Below are positions 1-5,243 of a DNA stretch of 5,277 nt, piece by piece (positions within the stretch are counted from its first letter, which is position 1; every line of letters begins with the position of its first letter). The position numbers and the translations under genes were made by a program. Below the pieces are notes generated by a model that searched no databases, was not told the DNA's origin, and saw only the letters and a program-made list of their open reading frames with translations. This DNA is from an uncultured Eubacteriales bacterium (lineage in GTDB: Bacteria; Bacillota_A; Clostridia; Oscillospirales; Oscillospiraceae): assembly GCA_949739085.1 (NCBI GenBank), contig CATIYU010000025.1, positions 1-5,277 on the forward strand. The letters run 5' to 3'.

Positions 1-470
1 TGGGAGCGCATGTCCGGCGGGATGGAGAGTCCCGCCGCCACCTTGCTCACGGCGGTCTCGGTGTCGTAGCCGCCGATGCCCTCGAACTTGGCGGAGAGCT
101 CGCCGTAGCGCCGCAGGGTCTGCGGGCTGCTGTCCCCGGCGGACATGGCGGCGGCCAGCTTTTCCATCTCATCCGCCAGCTTCTGGTGGCGGGAGAAGGC
201 GGTGTTTAAAACGTCCTCCACGGTGTAGCCCGCCGGATAGACGGGAATCTGGGAGATGAGGCCCAGACGGCGGTTTTTCGCCACCGCCACTTCGCCCTCG
301 TCGGCCTCCAGCTCCCCGGTGAGGACGCGGAAGAGGGTGGACTTGCCCGCGCCGTTGCGGCCCAGCAGGCCCACCCGCTCCCCGCTCTCAATCTGGAAAG
401 TTATGCCGTCGAGGATATTATTTCCAATTTCAAAGGACTTCTTCAGTCCATTCACACTGATCTCTATCAT
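1..470 (-). CDS. ABC-F family ATP-binding protein, N-terminal part (runs off the left edge)
   Basis: This is the first 156 codons of a soluble ABC ATPase with no membrane segment. The ATG at 470-468 gives MIEISVNGLKKSFEIG, the usual opening of an ABC nucleotide-binding domain. The Walker A motif GRNGAGKST lies at residues 37-45 and the Q-loop glutamine is at about residue 74 (LGLISQ). Instead of continuing to a normal ABC signature, residues 90-156 form a charged helical stretch ending in YGELSAKFEGIGGYDTETAVSKVAAGL. That arrangement is typical of the first domain of ABC-F proteins (Uup/EttA/YdiF group), which act on the ribosome rather than in transport. The signature motif, Walker B, inter-domain linker and second ATPase domain lie outside the window, so a housekeeping translation factor cannot be separated from an antibiotic-resistance ABC-F protein. 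AGGA lies 7 bases before the ATG. The gene follows murF after 20 bases, probably in the same operon. Confidence 0.9.
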   Translation of the reverse strand, partial: MIEISVNGLKKSFEIGNNILDGITFQIESGERVGLLGRNGAGKSTLFRVLTGELEADEGEVAVAKNRRLGLISQIPVYPAGYTVEDVLNTAFSRHQKLADEMEKLAAAMSAGDSSPQTLRRYGELSAKFEGIGGYDTETAVSKVAAGLSIPPDMRS

Positions 471-490
471 GGTCTTATCCTATAATACTA

Positions 491-1894
491 TTATACTTCT
501 CCTTCAAATGGGTACTCCCGCAGGTAATCCGCCATCAGGTCAAAGCGTCCGAAAAAGTGGGAGGCTTTCAGCAGCAGGGCGCTGCCGGGGGTGAAGAGGT
601 CCAGCAGGTCCGCCCGGGCCGCGTCCCGGCTCTCGTACCAGCGCACGTCCGGACAGCCCGCCTCCCGGGCGGCGGGGCCCATCCACTCCCCGCTGCGGGG
701 ACCCACGGCCAGCAGGACCTCAATGCCCAGCTTGCCCGCCGCCGCCCCCACGGCGCTGTGGCCGGAGGCCTCGGCGGTCCCCAGCTCGGTCATGTCCCCC
801 AAAAAGGCGATGCGCCGGCCGCCCTTGTGCCGCCAGAGGATACGCAGGTCCGCCTGGACGGATGTAGGGTTGGCGTTGTAGCTGTCGTTAATCATGATCC
901 GGCCGCCAGGCAGGCGCTCCACCCGCAGGCGGTTGTCCGCCGGGGCGTAGGATTCCACGCCCCGGATAATCTCCTCCCTCGTCAGGCCCAGCCGCTCCGC
1001 CGCCAGGATCGCCAGGGTGGCCAGGAAGGCCATGTGGCTGGCGGGGGAGGGGATGCACAGGGGGTAGCGGTCCTTTTTCGTTGTCACCGTGCAGCGCAGG
1101 CTGTCCAGGCCCTGGAAGCCGTCGAAGTGTTCCACCTGGGCCTCGTAGGAGACGCCGGGGAAGCCGCCGAAGCCGCCGAAAGCGGTCTCGCAGTCCAGCT
1201 GGAGGGTGTTGAGCAGCTCGTCGTCCCCGTTCAGAATGGCCAGCCCGCCGGGGCGGAGGGTTTCAAAGATCTCCGCCTTGGCCTTCAGGATGTCCGCCCG
1301 GCTTCCGAAGTGGGCCAGGTGGACGTCGCTGATGTTGGTGATAATGGCGATATCTGGGCGCACCGCCTCCCCCAGCCAGCGGATCTGCCCGAACGCGTCC
1401 ATGCCCGTCTCAATCACAGCCGCCTGATGCTCCGGCGTCAGGGACAGCAGGGTCAGCGGCGCGCCGATGTCGCCGTTGAGGTTCCCTGGGGTCTTGAGGG
1501 TACGGTAGCGCTGGGACAAAACTCCGGCCAGCAACTCCTTCAGGGTAGTTTTGCCCATGCTGCCGGTAATCTGCACCACGGGGATGTGGAACTGCCCCCG
1601 GTACCAGGAGGCCAGGTCCCGCAGGGCGGCCCTGGTGTCCTCCACTAAAATATAGCTCTTATCAGGCCGCAGCTCCTCCGGCAGGCGGGCGCAAAAGCAC
1701 CCGGCCGCCCCCTTCTCCAGGGCCATGGGGATATAGTTGTGGCCGTCGAACCGCTCCCCTGTCAGGGGCACGAACCAATCCCCGGCGGAGACGCTGCGGC
1801 TGTCGGTGGAGAGGGTGTCCACCGCCGCGGCCCCGTCTCCGTACAGGGTCCCGTTTACGGCGGCGCAGAGCTGGCGGATGGTCGTGGGCATCAT
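491..1894 (-). CDS. murF: UDP-N-acetylmuramoyl-tripeptide--D-alanyl-D-alanine ligase (MurF)
   Basis: Cytoplasmic Mur ligase that uses ATP to join D-Ala-D-Ala to the UDP-MurNAc-tripeptide, the last cytoplasmic peptide-adding step of peptidoglycan synthesis. It has 467 residues, normal for the family. An N-terminal UDP-substrate domain (STDSRSVSAGDWFVPL, about 29-44) precedes the central ATPase domain: P-loop TGSMGKTT at 110-117, NLNGDIGAPLTLL at 138-150, IETGMDAFGQI at 161-171, NISDVHLAHFGS at 187-198, and K206 in AKAEI, the usual carbamylated lysine. The C-terminal domain has NRLRVE at 321-326, INDSYNANPTS at 335-345 and LGDMTELG at 365-372. The ATG at 1894 overlaps the ddl stop by 4 bases (ATGA), with GAGGG 9 bases upstream. 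An ATG at 1891 is also possible. The frame stays open to 2131, but the extra residues are ddl read in another frame and do not look like MurF. Minor departures: ND for the common DD at 336-337, and KASHFFGRFD at 443-452 where KGSR or KASR is usual. Confidence 0.96.
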   Translation of the reverse strand: MMPTTIRQLCAAVNGTLYGDGAAAVDTLSTDSRSVSAGDWFVPLTGERFDGHNYIPMALEKGAAGCFCARLPEELRPDKSYILVEDTRAALRDLASWYRGQFHIPVVQITGSMGKTTLKELLAGVLSQRYRTLKTPGNLNGDIGAPLTLLSLTPEHQAAVIETGMDAFGQIRWLGEAVRPDIAIITNISDVHLAHFGSRADILKAKAEIFETLRPGGLAILNGDDELLNTLQLDCETAFGGFGGFPGVSYEAQVEHFDGFQGLDSLRCTVTTKKDRYPLCIPSPASHMAFLATLAILAAERLGLTREEIIRGVESYAPADNRLRVERLPGGRIMINDSYNANPTSVQADLRILWRHKGGRRIAFLGDMTELGTAEASGHSAVGAAAGKLGIEVLLAVGPRSGEWMGPAAREAGCPDVRWYESRDAARADLLDLFTPGSALLLKASHFFGRFDLMADYLREYPFEGEV

Positions 1895-2949
1895 AGCATT
1901 TTTCCCTCTTTCAGCGATAAATTTAGAATCCTTTGGCATAGCTCCGGGTATGTAATCCCCACCGCCGCGGCCTCCTGGGGCAGCAGGCTGGCGGGGGTCA
2001 TCCCCGGGAGGGAGTTGATCTCCAGGCACCAGAGCTGGCCCTCCCCGTCCAGGACGAAGTCCGCCCGGGAGTAGACCCGCAGTCCCAGAGCCCGGTGGAG
2101 CTTCAGCGCCGCTTCCCCGGCGGTGCGCCACTGCTCCCCGGTAATGGGCGCGGGACAGACCTCCCGGCTCCGGCCCGCCTGGTACTTGGCGGCATAGTCA
2201 AAATACGCGCCCGGTTCCGGAATCATCTCTACAGCCGGCAGATATTGGTCGCCCAAAATACCCACCGTAATGTCTCTGCCCCGGATTTTCTTCTCCACGA
2301 TCACATGTCCGCCGTAGCGGAGCATCTCCCGCAGGGCGGCCTCCAGCTCCTCCCGGGTCTCCGGCAGGGCCACACCCAGGGAGGACCCGCCGTTAATGGT
2401 TTTCACCGCACAGGGCAGGGGCAGTTCCTCCGCCAGCCTGGTGACGTCCTCCCCGCTGTAGCGAAGCTCCCGCCAGGGGGCGGTAAGGATTCCGGCCCGC
2501 TCCATCACCTGTTTGGCTACGGCCTTGTTCATGGCCATGCCGGAGGCCAGGTGTCCGGACCCGGTATAGGGGATTCCCATGAGGTCAAATACGGCCTGCA
2601 CCCGGCCGTCCTCTCCGCACTCGCCATGGAGGCCCAGAAACACCGCGTCCGCTGCGGCGCAGGCCGCCAGCACGCCGGGGCCAAAGAGGTTGGCGGACTG
2701 ATCCGCCCTGGCCCGGCGGATCTGCTCCAGGTCCGGGGCCTCCGCCTCCACGGCGTCCCGGTCCGGCAGGTCCGCCCCGCCCTCAAAAATGTCCTCAGGC
2801 CCGCGGTCCCAGCCCTCCAGACCGAAAAACATATCCACCACAACGGCCTTGTGTCCCAGGCCCCGCAGGGCCCGGCAGATCCCCCGGCCCGATACCAGAG
2901 AGACGTTCCGCTCCGGGGACAGCCCCCCGGCCAATACCACAATATTCAA
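1891..2949 (-). CDS. ddl: D-alanine--D-alanine ligase (Ddl)
   Basis: ATP-grasp enzyme that condenses two D-alanines into the dipeptide used by MurF. It has 352 residues from the preferred start. The N-terminus MNIVVLAGGLSPERNVSL matches the family opening. HGECGEDGRVQ at 108-118 and GIPYTGSG at 125-132 are the conserved substrate segment, and MNKAVAKQ follows at 140-147. The ATP-grasp core has VKTINGGSSLGV at 182-193 (most relatives have Lys-Pro where this has Lys-Thr) and VEKKIRGRDITVGILG at 218-233. The loop FDYAAKY at 250-256 is of the D-Ala-D-Ala type. The C-terminal site is SRADF at 294-298 and LEINSLPGMTPASL at 309-322, with E310 and N312 as expected metal ligands. The TTG at 2949 is chosen because GAGAGGAG (2968-2961) precedes it and the protein then begins as relatives do. 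A GTG at 2982 in the same frame would add 11 unlike residues, has no ribosome binding site and lies only about 9 bases from the predicted transcript start. A D-Ala-D-Ser or D-Ala-D-Lac ligase is less likely, as no van genes are nearby. Confidence 0.95.
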   Translation of the reverse strand: MNIVVLAGGLSPERNVSLVSGRGICRALRGLGHKAVVVDMFFGLEGWDRGPEDIFEGGADLPDRDAVEAEAPDLEQIRRARADQSANLFGPGVLAACAAADAVFLGLHGECGEDGRVQAVFDLMGIPYTGSGHLASGMAMNKAVAKQVMERAGILTAPWRELRYSGEDVTRLAEELPLPCAVKTINGGSSLGVALPETREELEAALREMLRYGGHVIVEKKIRGRDITVGILGDQYLPAVEMIPEPGAYFDYAAKYQAGRSREVCPAPITGEQWRTAGEAALKLHRALGLRVYSRADFVLDGEGQLWCLEINSLPGMTPASLLPQEAAAVGITYPELCQRILNLSLKEGKML

Positions 2950-2960
2950 AACAGCCTGCG

Positions 2961-2968
2961 CTCCTCTC
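2961..2968 (-). promoter_or_regulatory. Ribosome binding site of ddl (decides the TTG start)
   Basis: The minus strand reads GAGAGGAG here, a strong Shine-Dalgarno sequence. It ends 11 bases before the TTG at 2949, slightly long spacing. It lies inside the extension that a GTG start at 2982 would create, so it argues for the TTG start. Confidence 0.7.
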
Positions 2969-2997
2969 CATCTCTTTTTCACAATTATTCAGAATAT

Positions 2998-3026
2998 AGT
3001 ATATCATGCCGGGGTGGAAAATACAA
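2998..3026 (-). promoter_or_regulatory. Probable sigma-A-type promoter for ddl-murF
   Basis: On the minus strand, TTGTAT (3026-3021) and TATACT (3003-2998) are separated by exactly 17 bases. The -10 box matches 5 of 6 consensus bases and the -35 box 3 of 6. Transcription would begin near 2991, giving a leader of about 40 bases before the ddl TTG. No other equally good pair was seen upstream of ddl. Predicted from sequence only. Confidence 0.6.
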
Positions 3027-3033
3027 CCACAGC

Positions 3034-3112
3034 TTTTGCGGCCCCGGCGTCTGGACCACCTCTGGAGGCGCGGACTGTCCGGCGGAGCCGCGCCGGGAGG
3101 GGCCGCTGCAAA
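3034..3112. repeat. GC-rich block of nested inverted repeats
   Basis: An outer pair, GCGGCCCC (3038-3045) and GGGGCCGC (3099-3106), is flanked by TTTT on the left and by AAAA after a 3-base offset on the right. Nested inside is GGCGCGG (3067-3073) with CCGCGCC (3088-3094), and CGGAC-T-GTCCG (3071-3081) is an alternative small palindrome. The block lies upstream of both predicted promoters, so neither predicted transcript would contain it. It could be a DNA-level site, a decayed terminator or a chance effect of high GC. Confidence 0.4.
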
Positions 3113-3119
3113 ATATTGG

Positions 3120-3147
3120 AGGATTTGCAGGAATCCTGAATTTTTTT
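3120..3147 (+). terminator. Weak terminator-like hairpin with a seven-T run
   Basis: AGGATT (3120-3125) pairs with AATCCT (3132-3137) around a 6-base loop. After GAA comes a run of seven Ts (3141-3147). The shape resembles an intrinsic terminator for rightward transcription, but the stem is short and AT-rich and the T run starts 4 bases after it. No gene or promoter is seen whose transcript it would end. It could protect the transporter promoter from read-through. Confidence 0.3.
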
Positions 3148-3171
3148 GCATAAATTCCACCCACAAGCCGT

Positions 3172-3228
3172 CAAAGTATACAAAAATCGCCTGCCAATTG
3201 TTGGCAGAATGTCGAAAAAGCAAAGTAT
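3172..3228 (+). repeat. Direct repeat CAAAGTAT flanking a palindrome
   Basis: CAAAGTAT occurs at 3172-3179 and again at 3221-3228, 49 bases apart. The two copies lie almost symmetrically about the palindrome centred on 3199, at roughly 23 and 25 bases from its centre. The surroundings are AT-rich and directly upstream of the plus-strand promoter, so they could be accessory regulator contacts. Two 8-base copies can also arise by chance. Confidence 0.35.
3191..3207. promoter_or_regulatory. Candidate operator: perfect 7-3-7 palindrome
   Basis: CTGCCAA-TTG-TTGGCAG is a perfect inverted repeat with 7-base arms and a 3-base centre. It lies 34 bases upstream of the -35 box of the transporter promoter and well upstream of the ddl promoter, where an activator or a repressor of the divergent pair could bind. 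I do not recognise it as the site of a named regulator, and no regulator gene is in the window. It is not followed by a T-run, which argues against a terminator. Confidence 0.45.
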
Positions 3229-3241
3229 GGATAAGAAAGGG

Positions 3242-3270
3242 TTGCGGTTTTTTGTTAAATCAGCTATAAT
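3242..3270 (+). promoter_or_regulatory. Probable sigma-A-type promoter for the transporter operon
   Basis: TTGCGG (3242-3247) and a perfect TATAAT (3265-3270) are separated by 17 bases. The -35 box keeps only the TTG of the consensus, so the promoter may need an activator. Transcription would start near 3277, leaving a leader of about 220 bases before the ATG at 3496. Predicted from sequence only. Confidence 0.65.
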
Positions 3271-3286
3271 CAACCCAGGTTTTGGC

Positions 3287-3321
3287 CAGCTCCCGTTGTA
3301 TATTCACAACAAAATTAGCTG
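3287..3321 (+). other. Leader hairpin 1 (two-tier stem)
   Basis: CAGCT (3287-3291) pairs with AGCTG (3317-3321), and inside it GTTGT (3295-3299) pairs with ACAAC (3306-3310) around ATATTC. The tiers are separated by an asymmetric internal loop, CCC against AAAATT. It begins about 10 bases after the predicted transcript start. Individually weak, it is worth noting because it abuts the next hairpin. Confidence 0.35.
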
Positions 3322-3344
3322 AACGCACGGGGACCCGTGCGTTC
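3321..3344 (+). other. Leader hairpin 2 (11-base perfect arms)
   Basis: GAACGCACGGG (3321-3331) and CCCGTGCGTTC (3334-3344) are perfect inverted repeats with only two bases between them, so in RNA about 10 pairs would close a small loop. The last four bases, GTTC, are also the first four of the left arm of the next hairpin, so the two stems compete at their bases. It has no T-run of its own. Confidence 0.6.
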
Positions 3345-3378
3345 CCGCCTGACCGTCAGGCGGGAACTTCTTTATATT
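3341..3378 (+). terminator. Terminator-like hairpin in the leader (13-base arms, T-rich tail)
   Basis: GTTCCCGCCTGAC (3341-3353) and GTCAGGCGGGAAC (3355-3367) are perfect arms around a single central base. Realistically this is a GC-rich stem of about 11 pairs with a 5-base loop. The tail TTCTTTATATT (3368-3378) is mostly T, as in intrinsic terminators. It lies about 65-100 bases into the predicted transporter transcript and about 120 bases before the start codon, so it could be a premature terminator (attenuator) or the end of a roughly 100-base small RNA. No antiterminator partner or known riboswitch core was recognised. Confidence 0.5.
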
Positions 3379-3445
3379 GGGATAATTCCCGTGCTTCAGC
3401 GATATGACCGGCGTCTGCCGGGGGGGATTGGCCGCCAAAGTTTTG

Positions 3446-3469
3446 TGCGGTCCGCCGGAGCGGACCGCA
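3446..3469 (+). other. Strong hairpin just upstream of the ribosome binding site
   Basis: TGCGGTCCGC (3446-3455) pairs perfectly with GCGGACCGCA (3460-3469) around the tetraloop CGGA. It ends 12 bases before the GGAGG at 3482. CCAAA (3435-3439) could also pair with TTTGG (3479-3483) around this hairpin, covering two bases of the Shine-Dalgarno sequence. The T-run at 3477-3481 begins 7 bases after the stem, too far for a standard terminator. Translation control or mRNA protection are possible roles. Confidence 0.5.
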
Positions 3470-3481
3470 ACACCAATTTTT

Positions 3482-3486
3482 GGAGG
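3482..3486 (+). promoter_or_regulatory. Ribosome binding site of the solute-binding protein gene
   Basis: GGAGG lies 9 bases before the ATG at 3496 and decides that start. The same frame is open upstream with an earlier ATG at 3337, but that one sits between the leader hairpins with no comparable site, and its extension would precede a clear signal peptide. Confidence 0.8.
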
Positions 3487-3495
3487 AATGTGAGA

Positions 3496-5130
3496 ATGAA
3501 GAGAATGAAGCGGCTTATCACCCTTCTGCTGGCCTGCGTCATGGTCCTGGGCCTTGTGGCCTGCGGCGGCAACAGCGGAAACAACAATCCGTCCGGCGGC
3601 AACCAGCAGTCCAGCGGTACCTCCGACGACGCCAACAAGCCCAGCGATTCCGGCAGCACCGGCACGAAGGACCTGGTCGTCGCCCTGCAGGCGGACGCCA
3701 CCAGCCTGGATCCCCATATCGGCAGCAACGGCAACTCCAACCAGGTCCTCAACGAGATGTATGAGAGCCTTCTGACCTTCGACGAGAACACCAACGTCAT
3801 CCCCCTGCTGGCCAAGGAGTGGTCCGTGTCTGAGGATGGCCGCGAGTACACCTTCGTGCTCAACGAGGGCATCACCTTCCACGACGGCGAGCCCTTCAAC
3901 GCCGAGGCTGTCCGGGCCACCTACTTGCGCGGCATCAACGACCAGACCCTGAGCCTCTACCGGAACGTCAAGGACTGGGAGGATGTGCGGGTGGACAGCG
4001 AGTATCAGTGCACCATCATCCTCAACGAGCCCAACAACACCTTTATCAACAAGATCACCCAGATCCGCATCGTCTCCCCCAAGGCCATGGAGCGTGAGGA
4101 CGCCTCCGACTTCCTGTCCCAGAACTCCGCCGGCACCGGCCCCTACATCTTCTCCGAGCGTGTGGACGGCGGCTTCACCAAGATGGTCCGCAACGACAAC
4201 TACTGGCAGGAGGGTCCCAAGGTTGACTCCCTGACCTTCAAGGTTGTCCCGGAGGACGCCTCCCGTATGGCCATGCTCCAGACTGGCGAGGCCCACGTGG
4301 CGCTGCCCGTGCCCCTCACTGACACCGCCACCCTGGAGAGCGACCCCAACATCGTTCTGGACATCGTCCCCTCCATCACCTACCGTTACGTTACCCTGAA
4401 CACCGAGTGGACCATGGAGGACGGCCGCAAGCCCTTCGCTGACAAGCGGGTCCGCCAGGCGCTGAACTACGCCTTTGACAGCGAGGCTTACGCCAAGGTC
4501 GTCTTCAACGGCTACGCCGTGGAGCCCACCTCCATCTTCTCCACCGCCATCCTCTACCACGCCCCCCAGACCCCCTACAAGGTCGACCTGGAGAAGGCTA
4601 AGGCCCTTATGAAGGAGGCCGGCTACGAGGACGGTTTTGATGTGGAGATCATCGTGGACAACACCTCCCTGGAGCAGAAGGGCGCTACCTTCGTCATGCA
4701 GCAGCTCATGCAGATCGGCGTGAACGTGAAGCTTCTGCCCAACGAGTCCACCGCCAACGCTGAGCTGACCAGCGCCCCCCTGGAGAGCACCACCGTCCAG
4801 ATGTGGTACGTCAACTGGGGTTCCGGCTCCTACGAGGCCGACGGCTCCATGCGCTCCATCCTCCACGGTGAGAAGTTCCCCCCCCAGGGCTACAACACCG
4901 CTTTCTGGAACAACGCTGAGTTCAACCAGCTGCTGGACGACGCGCTGAAGATGAGCGACACCGACGAGATCGCCGAGGCCTATGCTCAGGCTCAGGCCAT
5001 CGCCTGGGAGGAGTGCCCCTGGATCTTCCTCGGCAACGACAACAGCGTGACCGCATACCGCAGCAACGTTACCGGCCTGCTCTACAAGCCCGGCGGAACG
5101 TACGTGTTCCGCACGGTGGGTCTGGAGTAA
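3496..5130 (+). CDS. Family 5 extracellular solute-binding lipoprotein of an ABC importer
   Basis: Surface-anchored binding protein that would capture a peptide-like or related solute (SBP_bac_5: Dpp/Opp/Nik/Gsi class) and deliver it to its permease. It has 544 residues, normal for the family. The signal peptide has basic residues MKRMKR, a hydrophobic core to residue 22 and the lipobox LVAC at 20-23, so Cys23 would be lipidated. A Gly/Asn/Ser/Pro-rich tether runs to about residue 57. Family landmarks are SLDPHIGSN at 70-78, the signature region LAKEWSVSEDGREYTFVLNEGITFHDGEPFNAE read in two parts (105-120 and 121-137), GTGPYIF at 213-219, VRNDNYW at 231-237, MLQTGEAHVAL at 260-270, KPFADKRVRQALNYAFD at 312-328, and LEKAKALMKEAGYEDGF at 365-381. 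Codons are strongly C-ending, as expected for an abundant protein. It is followed by a permease gene, which supports an importer operon. The start at 3496 is set by GGAGG and the signal peptide. The ligand cannot be told from sequence. Confidence 0.95.
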   Translation: MKRMKRLITLLLACVMVLGLVACGGNSGNNNPSGGNQQSSGTSDDANKPSDSGSTGTKDLVVALQADATSLDPHIGSNGNSNQVLNEMYESLLTFDENTNVIPLLAKEWSVSEDGREYTFVLNEGITFHDGEPFNAEAVRATYLRGINDQTLSLYRNVKDWEDVRVDSEYQCTIILNEPNNTFINKITQIRIVSPKAMEREDASDFLSQNSAGTGPYIFSERVDGGFTKMVRNDNYWQEGPKVDSLTFKVVPEDASRMAMLQTGEAHVALPVPLTDTATLESDPNIVLDIVPSITYRYVTLNTEWTMEDGRKPFADKRVRQALNYAFDSEAYAKVVFNGYAVEPTSIFSTAILYHAPQTPYKVDLEKAKALMKEAGYEDGFDVEIIVDNTSLEQKGATFVMQQLMQIGVNVKLLPNESTANAELTSAPLESTTVQMWYVNWGSGSYEADGSMRSILHGEKFPPQGYNTAFWNNAEFNQLLDDALKMSDTDEIAEAYAQAQAIAWEECPWIFLGNDNSVTAYRSNVTGLLYKPGGTYVFRTVGLE

Positions 5131-5186
5131 TCCCGGCCTGACCAGGCGGCTCAGAGCACTCATAACACACGGGTTCTGACAATTCT

Positions 5187-5226
5187 GGAACGGAGTAGGA
5201 ACCACTCCTGCTCCGTTCCTCATTTT
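5187..5226 (+). terminator. Strong intercistronic hairpin, possible partial terminator
   Basis: GGAACGGAG (5187-5195) pairs with CTCCGTTCC (5211-5219). A U-G pair and AGGA/TCCT extend it to 14 pairs around the loop ACCAC (5201-5205). It is followed by TCATTTTG, a poor T-run. It lies 56 bases after the binding-protein stop and 24 bases before the permease start. In transporter operons such hairpins commonly protect the upstream message or cut read-through, so the binding protein exceeds the permease; that role is inferred here. Confidence 0.6.
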
Positions 5227-5230
5227 GAGA

Positions 5231-5236
5231 GGGAGG
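5231..5236 (+). promoter_or_regulatory. Ribosome binding site of the permease gene
   Basis: GGGAGG lies 7 bases before the ATG at 5244, an ideal spacing. It supports a real gene start at the window edge even though only 34 coding bases are visible. Confidence 0.75.
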
Positions 5237-5243
5237 TATATAA

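Noticed and set aside
481..495. Palindrome TATAAT-AGT-ATTATA (minus-strand reading) at the murF/ABC-F junction
   Set aside because: It contains -10-like boxes, but no -35-like hexamer sits at 16-18 bases on the minus strand. As RNA the stem is six A-U pairs and weak. It could be a minor internal promoter, but I cannot support that.
557..1648. Open frame of 363 codons on the plus strand, opposite murF
   Set aside because: The translation is Gln/Gly/Ala/Val/His-rich low-complexity sequence, typical of antisense to a GC-rich gene. The minus strand encodes a complete MurF with all landmarks.
1895..2131. Upstream extension of the murF frame into ddl
   Set aside because: These 79 codons are ddl read in another frame. 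MurF homology begins at MPTTIRQL, and the ATGA overlap with the ddl stop is a standard coupled start.
2095..3153. Open frame of 352 codons on the plus strand, opposite ddl and the intergenic region
   Set aside because: It is antisense to an unambiguous Ddl, crosses the ddl promoter, and shows no domain or ribosome binding site.
2795..3273. Small overlapping open frames across the divergent intergenic region on both strands
   Set aside because: They overlap the predicted promoters and inverted repeats, have no convincing ribosome binding sites and resemble no known proteins.
3488..3493. ATG-TGA start-stop pair between the GGAGG and the true start
   Set aside because: The ATG is only one base from GGAGG, too close for efficient initiation, and such a pair occurs easily by chance.
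3337..3495. Upstream extension of the solute-binding protein frame to an ATG at 3337
   Set aside because: It starts inside the leader hairpins, has no good ribosome binding site, and would put 53 unrelated residues before a clear signal peptide that has GGAGG 9 bases upstream.
3277..3495. T-box, guanidine or other named riboswitch in the leader
   Set aside because: I looked for the T-box sequence and for ACGR-type hairpin loops and did not find them. The hairpins are real as sequence symmetry, but no known aptamer core was recognised.
3304..5223. Open frame of 639 codons on the minus strand, antisense to the solute-binding protein gene
   Set aside because: It mirrors the binding-protein gene, whose strongly C-ending codons remove stops from the opposite strand. 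The product is a Val/Gly/Leu/His/Asp-rich string with no recognisable domain, and the plus-strand gene has a signal peptide, lipobox and family motifs.
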